Shown: positions 41,201 to 49,897, numbered from the stretch's first letter. The stretch: 64,000 nucleotides of DNA from Pseudomonas sp. St316 (GCF_018325905.1 NZ_AP021901.1:4588001-4652000); one strand, 5' to 3'. Notes: a model not told the origin generated them from the sequence alone. Translations and numbers: made by a program.

Positions 41201-42609
41201 AGGTGCTGCGCACCCAAGGCCAAATCAGCACACGGAGTGAGTATGACCGTAGCGGGCGCTTACGCAGCCGCCACCGTCGGCACACCAGCCAGCCGTCGTT
41301 GATGCCTGCCGCAGATCAAACCCATTTTGAGTTTGATCCTGGCGACCATTTGGTGGGGCGTCTTGAACGGCTGCCACAGGGCCAACAACGCCAATTGCTG
41401 CACTACGATGTGACAGGTCGGGTCCTGGCAAGCCAGGGAACTCGACAAGGCCAGAATGAAACATTTTCCTTCGATGCCGCAGCCAATCTCCTCGACAGTT
41501 CACCCGGTACGGGTGGGCGGGTTACGCACAACCAACTCAAGCGCTATCAGGATAAGCACTACCGCTACGATGGCTTTGGCCGAATGATTGAAAAGCGCAG
41601 CAGGCGGCATGGCCTGCAGCGCTTCAGTTACGACTCGGATCATCGGCTGGTTGAAGTTCGAACGCACAAATCCGACGGTGAAAACATTGTCAGGATGCGC
41701 TATGACCCTTTGGGCCGAAGAATTGAAAAAACCCAACATGACCACAACGGGCGGCTCATCGCCTGCACGCGTTTCGACTGGGACGGCCTGCAATTACTCA
41801 AGGAACATAAAAATAGCCTGACCAGCCTGTACCTCTACATTGGCGACAGTCACGAACCCTTGGCCCGGGTCGACGGCATCGGTGAGCATCAACGCATCCG
41901 CTATTACCACAACGACTCCAATGGTCTACCACAAGTCTTGACGGAAAGTGACGGCCACCCGCTATGGCATGCTCACTATCAGGTATGGGGCAACAGCCTT
42001 GATGAAGTCCGTGAACCGTACTACATCGAAGAACAGAACCTGCGCTTTCAGGGACAATACCTGGACCGGGAAACAGGCCTGCACTACAACACCTTCCGCT
42101 TCTACGATCCCGACATAGGCCGCTTTACCACACCCGACCCGTTGGGCCTGGCCGCAAGCCTGAATCTTTATCGCTACGCACCGAATCCATTTACCTGGAT
42201 CGACCCGCTGGGGCTCAAAGAGAATGAGATTATCCGCTACATGGGCGAGAGCGAAACGGTCTCATCCAAGGCTGCCAACGGAGGCAAAGGCGGTTTGGTT
42301 CCGAATATCAGGGGAGAAAAAGCAGTCTGGGTCAATCAGGACAGCAATCCTGGATTCAACCCAGGCAATGAAAAGTATCGGGTAGTGGCCACCGTCAATA
42401 ACGAAGGGGTCAGCATGCTCAATAACCACAAGGACATCTCTACCGTTGACTATAAAGAGACAGGTCTGAAAGATGGCGTGCTGTCCAAGACGAATGAGCC
42501 CAAGGCCAGAGGCATCGGTTTCCGATTATTGGATAAATTCAATAAAACCATTACGTCATTTCGGGTCGAGAAGAAAGGCCCGAACGGAAAATGGAAGACC
42601 TGCGGATAA
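38212..42609 (+). CDS. PAAR-Rhs polymorphic toxin (T6SS effector type)
   Basis: A 1465-residue Rhs protein. A prePAAR motif (AARLGDALNH, residues 7-16) precedes two hydrophobic helices (about 26-74) and a PAAR domain (to about 235), the tip that sits on VgrG of type VI secretion systems. RHS/YD repeats (for example YDAAGRL, RYDAHGQV) fill about residues 330-1290. The conserved core end is GRFTTPDPLGL and then WIDPLGL. The last 130 residues (KENEIIRYMGESE to GKWKTCG) form a distinct C-terminal domain, the presumed toxin. GC falls to 46% over 42421-42600 against about 67% near 39000, typical of a swapped tip. No VgrG or chaperone gene is adjacent. Confidence 0.93.
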   Translation: MSDALWAARLGDALNHTSMMADILGGVLEVAANIAITALATAAVVAATGITVVTGGLGCFVLGLVVGTVVGLAMSKTGADKGLSNLCEGIGNALFPPTVQANILTGSKDTLTNNIPAARAAGAIESHVAPAGTELEAPTPEEEPSYLDMAGNFFSQMWRPTVAVPAPGAVPKPEDLVICTKHPPMPPQFMAEGSDKVTINGQPAVRSGDRSTCDATVVSAGLISPNVTIGGGSVVVREIRSGKTPGVGLAVTALLMLKGGKGKFFSKLPCMLVGGAVSMAASSAANAAANAAMGSSNPVHAATGAKVLGGDEDLDFVLPGLLPIDWQRVYNSRDERRDTLFGAGWSVAYEVCVEILPHPEGGETLVYTDEQGRPIDMGSIPLGGAVFSAGEGLAVRRHVSGQLLIESDDGLYRLFEPSPANPSHLRLSQLGDRNDNRIHLDYDDAGRLVRLRDTFYLVQVELVREQGRVTQIERLYPDQSREVLVSYTYDAANTLAEVRDATGQVQRRFRYDAGQRMVEHQLPTGLHCFYEWALIDDQEWRVVRHWTDEGDAYQFDYDLTAGTTRITDSLQRVSTRQWNSQHQITQFSDNLGQTWLFQWNDERQLLSATDPQGGQYQFSYDETGNLISETDPLGRSETTLWLEHWALPLADTDAAGNSWKYRYDQRGNCIAETDPLGHVTRYRYDAHGQVVEIIDATGKSKKLRWNPFGQLVEHVDCSGYPTRFSYDTRGYLHTITDALGERTQFSYDAQGRLLGSQLPDGRTEHYQRDIAGQLTGYTDPAGHTTLYQHNRRGQVRQRTDAQGRQVQFAYDSFGRLQTLVNENGESYRFAWDAGDRLTEQQNLDGSAKGYTYDALNNVKRVETVAAPRGDHQPSEKTIVHHLERDAIGRLTTRITPDGQSRYSYSPLNQLIEATVIDNDGNEQRLGFAYDALGYLIEEQSSAGVLKHHYDELGNLIQTQLHDGRWINRLYYGSGHLHQINLDGHVISDFERDRLHREVLRTQGQISTRSEYDRSGRLRSRHRRHTSQPSLMPAADQTHFEFDPGDHLVGRLERLPQGQQRQLLHYDVTGRVLASQGTRQGQNETFSFDAAANLLDSSPGTGGRVTHNQLKRYQDKHYRYDGFGRMIEKRSRRHGLQRFSYDSDHRLVEVRTHKSDGENIVRMRYDPLGRRIEKTQHDHNGRLIACTRFDWDGLQLLKEHKNSLTSLYLYIGDSHEPLARVDGIGEHQRIRYYHNDSNGLPQVLTESDGHPLWHAHYQVWGNSLDEVREPYYIEEQNLRFQGQYLDRETGLHYNTFRFYDPDIGRFTTPDPLGLAASLNLYRYAPNPFTWIDPLGLKENEIIRYMGESETVSSKAANGGKGGLVPNIRGEKAVWVNQDSNPGFNPGNEKYRVVATVNNEGVSMLNNHKDISTVDYKETGLKDGVLSKTNEPKARGIGFRLLDKFNKTITSFRVEKKGPNGKWKTCG

Positions 42610-42615
42610 AACCAG

Positions 42616-43626
42616 ATGGACATATTCGATCTTCTCTCATACAAGCTTGAAAACTTCCTGAACGCCCGGCCCTGTCCGAAGGCGTTGGAGGCTGTTTTTT
42701 ACAAAGAAGAGGAGCCTTCGCTGCTAAGCGTTGTCGCCAGAAAACACAATGGCACCCCCTTCAGCGTTAGCCGCTGGCATGATTTGTTTTCCGTCGGCGC
42801 TTTCGAAAAATCCATGTTGAAAAATGGCTTCACGGAACCCGACTGCTACGCCCTCGTCCTGGTCCTGTCGCGCTTTGGCTATCTGCTGGAAATCGACAAC
42901 CGTCAAAGAACCAACAAGGAATACTTTATTTTCTTCTATCTGATCCAACTGATCAGCTTGAAGAACAGCACTGAGGATGCGGATGCGCAACTCAGGAACT
43001 ACATGCTCAGGTTCCTGCTCTTCGAATTGAGTATTGATGACGAGGCGTATCGTCGGTTCAGCATAGAGGGCAACCAGCTGATGATGACTACCGATGAATC
43101 AGGGGTCGTGACTTTTCTGGATGTGATTGATCTGGTCTACCAAACGATCAAGGCAGACACCCGGAAAGAGCATGAACTGTTCGGTACGTTGAAAACGTTT
43201 CAAACAAACACAGTCAGATTACTCACCGAGCCCGACGATACCCCTTACCGTTTCGCAATCAATGATCGTCACAGCGAACTCATGTACCCCGACGTATTTC
43301 TGCTCGCGTATGCTCAGGCCCCCGAAAAAATATTTAATGCGTTGATCGACGCGGTCAATCCGCTTCAGTCCACGGCAAATCTGTTCGTTTCCAATATGAT
43401 TGTGATGAATTACGCCTTTCACATCCTGAAAGACAAGCCTCGCGAAATCCTGAAACTGAAAAAACACGTCCGTGATGAAACGTTGTTCGGACAATTGCTG
43501 GAGGTGATCCTCAAGCGTCGGATGGCGGTCAGCAAGGCACTTTTCAAAAAAGTCCCAACGGGTCACGATCTCTCCTCGATCGAGGATGGGCAAACCACGT
43601 TCTACAACATCTTGTACAGCCAGTAG
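42616..43626 (+). CDS. Hypothetical protein, probable Rhs immunity protein (336 aa)
   Basis: This starts 7 bp after the rhs stop and is co-directional, the position of immunity genes in Rhs loci. The 336-residue product begins MDIFDLLSYKLENFLNARPC, appears largely helical (LIQLISLKNST, LRNYMLRFLLFELSI) and has no signal peptide, so it should act in the cytoplasm. I recognise no family. It is larger than most immunity proteins, so another role is possible. The immunity call is inference from position only. Confidence 0.6.
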   Translation: MDIFDLLSYKLENFLNARPCPKALEAVFYKEEEPSLLSVVARKHNGTPFSVSRWHDLFSVGAFEKSMLKNGFTEPDCYALVLVLSRFGYLLEIDNRQRTNKEYFIFFYLIQLISLKNSTEDADAQLRNYMLRFLLFELSIDDEAYRRFSIEGNQLMMTTDESGVVTFLDVIDLVYQTIKADTRKEHELFGTLKTFQTNTVRLLTEPDDTPYRFAINDRHSELMYPDVFLLAYAQAPEKIFNALIDAVNPLQSTANLFVSNMIVMNYAFHILKDKPREILKLKKHVRDETLFGQLLEVILKRRMAVSKALFKKVPTGHDLSSIEDGQTTFYNILYSQ

Positions 43627-43660
43627 AACTTGGCCTGAATTCGCATGAGTTCAAAGAAAC

Positions 43661-43686
43661 CGTGGCGAGGGAGCGTGCTCCCGCAA
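43661..43686. repeat. Single REP element
   Basis: GTGGCGAGGGAGCGTGCTCCCGC is a diverged REP palindrome of the same type as at 3763-3793, located 35 bp after the putative immunity gene. Confidence 0.6.
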
Positions 43687-43840
43687 GGATGGCGGTGGGT
43701 ATCTGGTTTTTGAGGCTCATCCCGCGCTCACCGACACAAACACTATCAATGCAATCGCGACCCGCTCTGGCGGGCGCAAGTGCACCTCGCTAGAGTCACC
43801 CCAGGAACAAAACACTCATTATTCATAGAAAAGGATTTCC

Positions 43841-44838
43841 ATGAAAAAACTGACCTGCTTGAAACTTCTATCTGCCCTGTTGCTTGGTTGCAGCGTGCCC
43901 CTCACGCACTCATTGGCGGCAGACATACCACCAAGCCACATTGTATTGGCCGCCAGCCCGAAGTATCCCTCCAGTGAAAAATCCGAAAACAGCGAGACCG
44001 AATCAACTGGCGACACGGCATCTCGCTCGCGCTGGCTGATCGAGGCCCAGTACGCCAGCATCGCCGAATTCCGTGCGCAGTCGGGGGGCCGGCCGCAGTG
44101 CCCGTCATGATCAACGGCAACCTGACACGATCAGGCCACGCCAGTGAGCGTGCCTATATCAAGGCTGTCTTGCAGAACAAACTGAACAATCTCTATGACT
44201 ACGGCCTCGGCCGTCATGACTACGACTTCAACGTCGACAGTTGCGCCAGTTGCGCGGCCGGCAGTATTGACGACCTCAAGGAACGGTACTGGGGAAAGGT
44301 CCGGAACATGGACTTGTCGGCCCGGGCCGCGGGCCTGACGAAAACCTGGTATGGCAGCCTGGCCTATGCCCGGGACTTTGGCGATGTCCACCTGGTCCAG
44401 GTGCATAACCAACCCACCTACTCGGTGAATTTTTCCACCCACGCCGTTTTCAACACCACCGCCTATGAAATCACGACATCCCTCGACTGGCTGGAGCGCG
44501 ACCTGCAACAAGCGCGCTCCCAAGGCAAGATCATTCTGCTGAACCTGCACCAGCCATTTCATTGGCCGGTCCGGGAAACGGAAATCGCGCGTTTCAAGCA
44601 ACTGATCGAGGACCATGGCGTCACCGCCGTGTTTTCCGCCGATGCAAACAGCAAGCCTGGGCTGTACCCGCCCAACTACACCTACGGCGACGTGCCGTTG
44701 TTCACCAGTGGCTCGGCCGCCCGGAAAACCTGGCTGTACGCCAAGGTCTCCGACGACCGGAAACACCTGACCGTCAACGTCATTGCCAACAACGATTGGC
44801 GCAACCCGGTCGCCAGCCACACCGTCGTCGTCCGATAG
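43841..44838 (+). pseudogene. Secreted metallophosphoesterase-like protein, frameshifted and degenerate
   Basis: A signal peptide (MKKLTCLKLLSALLLGCSVP) and the segment to AEFRAQSGG are in one frame, which stops at 44110. The rest (AAVPVMINGNLTRSGHASE to SHTVVVR) continues in another frame. The junction has six G at 44083-44088 where seven would restore SGGPAAVPVM. Calcineurin-like motifs are altered: the usual D-P-Q-Y-P reads SPKYP, GD-L-T reads GNLT and GNHD reads GRHDYD, so metal ligands appear lost even if the frameshift is a sequencing error. Restored length is about 332 residues. It lies at the end of the accessory block before ccoG. Confidence 0.7.
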
Positions 44839-44913
44839 ACCTTCAAGTGGCGCCAATGGAGGTTCCCATTGGCGCCGTCCGCGACGACTGGACGGCTATA
44901 CTCGACAAGTCAA

Positions 44914-44927
44914 TTGATCTGGGTCAT
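44914..44927. promoter_or_regulatory. Weak Anr-like site upstream of ccoG
   Basis: TTGATCTGGGTCAT matches eight of ten Anr consensus positions, about 170 bp before ccoG. No good -10 lies at the offset seen for hemN. ccoG clusters are oxygen-regulated in other bacteria, so it is worth noting but unproven. Confidence 0.35.
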
Positions 44928-45095
44928 GACTTGTTACATCCGCTACACCATTCGACCCCTGCACCCAACGCGACCAAAGGTCGCACCCTTGAGCTAGAGC
45001 GACAAGCGTATCATTGCGCCACTGCAACACCCTTTGTGACCGTGGTCGGCACGTACTGGCCTTGGCACTTTTCCACTGCCGTGGGATGCATTTTG

Positions 45096-46511
45096 ATGAG
45101 CAACCAGATTCCGGTACATGACGTTACCCCGCCAGCCAAGGACGCGAACAAAAGCGTCGACTTGTATGCCTCTCGGGAAAAAATCTACACCCGCGCCTTC
45201 ACCGGCCTGTTCCGCAACCTGCGGATGCTCGGTGGTGCGTTCTTGTTCCTGTTGTATTTCGGTACCGTCTGGTTGAACTGGGGCGGCCACCAGGCCGTCT
45301 GGTGGAACCTGCCGGAGCGCAAGTTCTTCATCTTTGGCGCCACCTTCTGGCCCCAGGATTTCATCCTGCTGTCCGGGATGTTGATCATTGCCGCCTTCGG
45401 CCTGTTTTTCATCACGGTCTATGCCGGACGAGTGTGGTGTGGCTACACCTGCCCACAGAGTGTGTGGACCTGGATCTTCATGTGGTGCGAGAAGGTCACC
45501 GAAGGCGACCGCAACCAGCGCATCAAGCTCGACAAGGCCCCCTTGGGCGCCAACAAATTCCTGCGCAAGTTTGCCAAGCACAGCCTGTGGCTGCTGATCG
45601 GTTTCGTCACCGGCATGACCTTTGTCGGTTACTTCACGCCCATCCGCGAGCTGGTGTTCGAGTTCTTTACCGGCCAGGCCGATGGCTGGTCGTATTTCTG
45701 GGTGGGCTTCTTCACCCTCGCCACCTACGGCAACGCTGGCTGGCTGCGTGAGCAAGTGTGCATCTACATGTGCCCTTACGCACGCTTCCAGAGCGTGATG
45801 TTCGACAAGGACACCCTGATCGTTTCCTACGACCCGCGTCGCGGCGAAAGCCGTGGCCCGCGCAAGAAGGGCGTTGACTACAAAGCCCTGGGCCTTGGGG
45901 ATTGCATCGACTGCACCATGTGCGTCCAGGTCTGCCCTACCGGCATCGACATCCGCGATGGCCTGCAGATCGAGTGCATCGGCTGCGCAGCCTGCATCGA
46001 TGCCTGCGACAACATCATGGACAAAATGGATTATCCACGCGGCCTGATCAGCTACACCACCGAACACAACCTTTCGGGGCAGAAAACCCATAAACTGCGC
46101 CCGCGCCTGATCGGTTATGCCTTGGTGCTGCTGGCCATGATGAGCCTGTTGGCGGCGGCGTTCTTCATGCGCTCGCTGGTGGGTTTCGACGTCAGCAAGG
46201 ACCGCGTGCTCTACCGCGAAAACGCCGAAGGCCGGATCGAGAACGTCTACAGCCTGAAGATCATGAACAAGGACCAGCGCGACCATACGTACGTCCTGGA
46301 AGCCGCCGGCCTGCCGGACCTCAAGCTGCAAGGCCGTCGGGAAATCAAGGTCGCGGCCGGCGAGATCTACAGCCAGCCGGTCGAACTGTCCAGCGCACCG
46401 GAACAACTGCCATCGAGCACCAACGAGGTGACCTTCATCCTCAAGGACGCCGATGACGAAAACGTACATGTCGAAGCCAAGAGCCGGTTCATCGGCCCCC
46501 AAACTCGTTGA
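45096..46511 (+). CDS. ccoG: cbb3 oxidase maturation protein CcoG (RdxA/FixG)
   Basis: A 471-residue membrane protein with about five helices and two ferredoxin-type 4Fe-4S motifs (CIDCTMCVQVCPTG and CIGCAACIDACDN). CcoG reduces Cu(II) to Cu(I) for CuB insertion into CcoN. A CxxxCP motif (WCGYTCPQSVWTW) lies in the N-terminal membrane part, and the C-terminal periplasmic domain has an immunoglobulin-like fold (FixG_C). The start at 45096 is preceded by GGGA; the frame extends to 44562 without support. It is first of ccoGHIS, normally next to ccoP but here separated by the accessory block. Confidence 0.95.
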   Translation: MSNQIPVHDVTPPAKDANKSVDLYASREKIYTRAFTGLFRNLRMLGGAFLFLLYFGTVWLNWGGHQAVWWNLPERKFFIFGATFWPQDFILLSGMLIIAAFGLFFITVYAGRVWCGYTCPQSVWTWIFMWCEKVTEGDRNQRIKLDKAPLGANKFLRKFAKHSLWLLIGFVTGMTFVGYFTPIRELVFEFFTGQADGWSYFWVGFFTLATYGNAGWLREQVCIYMCPYARFQSVMFDKDTLIVSYDPRRGESRGPRKKGVDYKALGLGDCIDCTMCVQVCPTGIDIRDGLQIECIGCAACIDACDNIMDKMDYPRGLISYTTEHNLSGQKTHKLRPRLIGYALVLLAMMSLLAAAFFMRSLVGFDVSKDRVLYRENAEGRIENVYSLKIMNKDQRDHTYVLEAAGLPDLKLQGRREIKVAAGEIYSQPVELSSAPEQLPSSTNEVTFILKDADDENVHVEAKSRFIGPQTR

Positions 46512-46522
46512 GAGAACTGAAC

Positions 46523-47062
46523 ATGCCTGCAGCAACCGCCACCAGCCCTTGGTACAAGCACCTCTGGCCGTGGATCATTATCGCGATCCTGACCTGTTCG
46601 GTGACACTGAGCCTGACGATGGTGACCATTGCGGTGAAGAACCCGGATAACCTGGTCAACGACAACTATTACGAAGCCGGCAAGGGTATCAACCGCTCGC
46701 TGGAGCGCGAATTGCTGGCCCAGACCCTGCAATTGCGTGCCAACGTGCAACTGGACGAGCTCACCGGTGAAGTGAACCTGCGCCTGAACGGCAACAGCCG
46801 TCCCCAGACCCTGGAACTGAGCCTGATCTCGCCGACCCAGCCGGAAAAGGACCGCAAGATCGTCCTGACTCGCAACGACAGCGAACCGGGGCGCTACGTT
46901 GGCCAGTTGACAGACAAGATCGAAGGCCGGCGCTTTGTCGAATTGCTGGGGGTGGAAAACGACAAGACCTGGCGCCTGTTCGAAGAAGAACAGATCAATC
47001 ACGGCCAGGACCTCTTGCTGGGCGATGAACCGCTGCAAGGCGCTGAAGACCTGAAAAAATAA
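46523..47062 (+). CDS. ccoH: cbb3 oxidase assembly protein CcoH (FixH)
   Basis: A 179-residue FixH-family protein with one N-terminal helix (LWPWIIIAILTCSVTLSLTMVTIAV) and a periplasmic domain, containing the conserved DNYYEAGKGIN segment. CcoH interacts with CcoN during oxidase assembly. The start MPAATATSPWYKHL at 46523 is preferred over an in-frame TTG at 46508 that overlaps the ccoG stop. A REPIN follows. Confidence 0.9.
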   Translation: MPAATATSPWYKHLWPWIIIAILTCSVTLSLTMVTIAVKNPDNLVNDNYYEAGKGINRSLERELLAQTLQLRANVQLDELTGEVNLRLNGNSRPQTLELSLISPTQPEKDRKIVLTRNDSEPGRYVGQLTDKIEGRRFVELLGVENDKTWRLFEEEQINHGQDLLLGDEPLQGAEDLKK

Positions 47063-47079
47063 ATGACTGCGCTTCGCGC

Positions 47080-47163
47080 AATCGCGAGCAAGCTCGCTCC
47101 CACAGTGGGTCGCGGATGGCCATGCCTGCGCAATCTCCTGTGGGAGCGAGCCTGCTCGCGAAG
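47080..47163. repeat. REPIN between ccoH and ccoI
   Basis: ATCGCGAGCAAGCTCGCTCC and CTGTGGGAGCGAGCCTGCTC form an inverted REP pair inside the ccoGHIS cluster. It may stabilise the upstream mRNA or reduce read-through. Confidence 0.9.
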
Positions 47164-47203
47164 AGATTTCAGACACCCAGAAAGCTGCGATACGTGAATA
47201 CCC

Positions 47204-49654
47204 ATGACCACTCCACAGCCCTGCTACCACTGCGCCCTGCCCGTCCCCCCCGGCAGCCGCTTCACCGCCGTTGTCCTCGGTGAAACCCGTGAGCTGTGCT
47301 GCCCGGGCTGCCAGGCGGTGGCCGAGGCCATTGTCGCCGGTGGCCTGGAAAGTTATTACCAGCATCGCAGCGAAGCCTCGGCCAACCCCGAATCCCTGCC
47401 CGTCCAGTTGACCGATGAGCTGGCGCTCTACGATCGCCCTGACGTGCAGCAATCATTCGTACGCCATGAAGGCGAACTGGCCGAAACCACCCTGTTGATG
47501 GAAGGCATCAGTTGCGCCGCCTGCGGCTGGTTGATTGAAAAACAATTACGCAGCCTGCCGGCCGTGGCCGAGGCGCGATTGAACCTGTCCAATCATCGCC
47601 TGCATGTACGTTGGGCCGACGCTCAACTGCCGCTGAGCACGCTGCTCGCCGAGTTGCGCCAGATCGGCTACGTTGCCCACCCGTACCAGGCCGACCAGGC
47701 CTGCGAACAACTCGCCGCACAAAACCGCCTGGCCCTGCGCCAATTGGGTGTGGCCGGGCTGCTTTGGTTCCAGGCGATGATGGCGACCATGGCCACCTGG
47801 CCGGAATTCAACATCGACCTGAGCCCCGAGATGCACACCATCCTGCGCTGGGTCGCGCTGTTCCTCACCACCCCCATCGTCTTCTACAGCTGCGCGCCAT
47901 TCTTCAAAGGCGCAATGCGCGACCTGCGCACCCGTCATCTGACCATGGACGTTTCGGTGTCCCTGGCCATCGGCAGTGCCTACGTTGCCGGGATCTGGAC
48001 GTCGATTACCGGCGTCGGCGAGTTGTACTTCGATGCCGTGGGCATGTTCGCCTTGTTCCTGCTGGCCGGCCGTTACCTGGAGCGCCGGGCCCGGGAGCGC
48101 ACGGCTGCCGCCACCGCCCAACTGGTCAATCTGTTGCCGGCCTCATGCCTGCGCCTGGAGGATAACGGTCAGAGTGAACGCATCCTGCTCAGCGAATTGC
48201 GCACCGGCGACCGGGTGCTGGTGCATCCCGGGTCGGTCCTGCCGGCCGATGGCAGGATCCTGGATGGGCAATCCAGCATCGACGAATCGCTGCTGACCGG
48301 TGAATACCTGCCACAACCTCGCCAGGTAGGCGACGCGGTCACCGCCGGCACGCTGAACGTCGAAGGGGCGTTGACGGTCGAGGTGCTGGCTCTCGGGCAA
48401 GACACCCGGTTGTCGGCCATCGTGCGGCTGCTGGAACGGGCCCAGGCCGAGAAGCCGCGACTGGCGGAAATCGCCGACCGCGCCGCCCAATGGTTCTTGC
48501 TGTTCTCCTTGATCGCCGCTGCCGTCATCGGGCTGGTGTGGTGGCAACTGGACGCTTCGCGCGCGTTCTGGATCGTCCTGGCGATGCTGGTCGCCACCTG
48601 CCCTTGCGCGTTGTCCCTCGCCACGCCGACCGCCCTCACCGCCGCTACTGGCACCTTGCACAAGCTCGGCCTGCTGCTGACGCGCGGTCATGTGCTCGAA
48701 GGCCTGAACCAGATCGACACGGTGATTTTCGACAAGACCGGTACCCTCACCGAAGGCCGCCTGGCGTTGCGCGCCATTCGGCCATTGGCGGCTCTGGACA
48801 GTGATCAATGCCTGGGCTTGGCCGCCGCCCTGGAAAACCGCTCGGAACACCCCATCGCCCGCGCCTTCGGCCGCGCGCCATTGGCCGCCGAACAGGTGCA
48901 AAGCACCCCGGGGCTGGGGCTCGAAGGCTTGGTGGCCGAACAGCGCCTGCGCATCGGCCAGCCCGGTTTTGTCTGCCAACTGAGTGGCGCCGCCGTACCG
49001 CAAATGCCGGACGAACCCGGGCAATGGCTATTGCTGGGCGATGAGATCGGGCCATTGGCCTGGTTCGTCCTCGATGACCGCTTGCGCGCCGATGCCCCGG
49101 CGCTGCTGGCGGCTTGCAAGGCACGGGGCTGGCGGACACTGCTGTTGTCGGGTGACAGCTCGCCCATGGTTGCCAGCGTCGCCGCCGAACTGGGCATCGA
49201 TGAGGCTCGCGGCGGCCTACGCCCGGACGACAAATTGGCCGCGTTGCAACAGCTACACCAACAGGGCCGCAAGGTGCTGATGCTCGGCGATGGGGTGAAC
49301 GACGTGCCCGTGCTGGCGGCGGCGGACATCAGTGTCGCCATGGGCTCGGCCACCGACCTGGCCAAGACCAGCGCCGACGCGGTGCTGCTGTCCAACCGCC
49401 TCGACGCCCTGATCCACGCCTTCAGCCTGGCCCGACGCACCCGCCGGGTGATCATTGAAAACCTGGTGTGGGCAGGGCTGTACAATGGCCTCATGTTGCC
49501 GTTCGCCGCCCTCGGCTGGATTACGCCAGTGTGGGCGGCGGTCGGCATGTCCATCAGTTCGTTGACCGTGGTGTTGAATGCGCTGAGGCTGACCCGTCAG
49601 CCCAAGACGCAGGTTTTCGACGCCACGCCCGATACCCGCCCGCTGCCGGCCTGA
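47204..49654 (+). CDS. ccoI: Copper-transporting P1B-type ATPase CcoI (FixI)
   Basis: An 816-residue heavy-metal P-type ATPase that supplies copper for cbb3 oxidase. The cysteine-rich N-terminus (CYHCALPVPPG, LCCPGCQA) and the metal-binding loop GISCAACGWLIEKQL are followed by eight membrane helices with CPCAL. The phosphorylation site is FDKTGTLTEG, then ALENRSEHPIA for nucleotide binding and MLGDGVNDVPVL. No clear ribosome site precedes the ATG at 47204, so it may rely on an unusual site or coupling. Confidence 0.96.
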   Translation: MTTPQPCYHCALPVPPGSRFTAVVLGETRELCCPGCQAVAEAIVAGGLESYYQHRSEASANPESLPVQLTDELALYDRPDVQQSFVRHEGELAETTLLMEGISCAACGWLIEKQLRSLPAVAEARLNLSNHRLHVRWADAQLPLSTLLAELRQIGYVAHPYQADQACEQLAAQNRLALRQLGVAGLLWFQAMMATMATWPEFNIDLSPEMHTILRWVALFLTTPIVFYSCAPFFKGAMRDLRTRHLTMDVSVSLAIGSAYVAGIWTSITGVGELYFDAVGMFALFLLAGRYLERRARERTAAATAQLVNLLPASCLRLEDNGQSERILLSELRTGDRVLVHPGSVLPADGRILDGQSSIDESLLTGEYLPQPRQVGDAVTAGTLNVEGALTVEVLALGQDTRLSAIVRLLERAQAEKPRLAEIADRAAQWFLLFSLIAAAVIGLVWWQLDASRAFWIVLAMLVATCPCALSLATPTALTAATGTLHKLGLLLTRGHVLEGLNQIDTVIFDKTGTLTEGRLALRAIRPLAALDSDQCLGLAAALENRSEHPIARAFGRAPLAAEQVQSTPGLGLEGLVAEQRLRIGQPGFVCQLSGAAVPQMPDEPGQWLLLGDEIGPLAWFVLDDRLRADAPALLAACKARGWRTLLLSGDSSPMVASVAAELGIDEARGGLRPDDKLAALQQLHQQGRKVLMLGDGVNDVPVLAAADISVAMGSATDLAKTSADAVLLSNRLDALIHAFSLARRTRRVIIENLVWAGLYNGLMLPFAALGWITPVWAAVGMSISSLTVVLNALRLTRQPKTQVFDATPDTRPLPA

Positions 49655-49678
49655 GCCGCGCGGGCATGGAGTTCCGAC

Positions 49679-49897
49679 ATGCCAGCTCTTTACGTGATGA
49701 TTCCGGCCGCGCTGCTGATCGTGGCCATCGCCGTGTACATTTTCTTCTGGGCCGTGGACAGCGGCCAGTACGACGACCTCGACGGTCCGGCCCACAGCAT
49801 TCTGTTCGACGATCAGGACCCGAACCACACGGCGGCGGTGGACGAAGCCAGTGGCGAAGCCCGCAAGCCGGACGACAAGGCCCCGCCCCATGCTTGA
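49679..49897 (+). CDS. ccoS: cbb3 oxidase maturation protein CcoS
   Basis: A 72-residue membrane protein with one N-terminal helix (LYVMIPAALLIVAIAVYIFFWAV) followed by SGQYDDLDGPAHSILFDD, the standard CcoS signature. CcoS is needed for cofactor insertion into CcoN. GGAG precedes the ATG by 7 nt. Its stop overlaps the next gene by 8 nt. Confidence 0.93.
   Translation: MPALYVMIPAALLIVAIAVYIFFWAVDSGQYDDLDGPAHSILFDDQDPNHTAAVDEASGEARKPDDKAPPHA

Noticed and set aside
44562..45095. N-terminal extension of CcoG
   Set aside because: The open frame overlaps the phosphoesterase in another frame and the intergenic region; the standard CcoG N-terminus begins at 45096.
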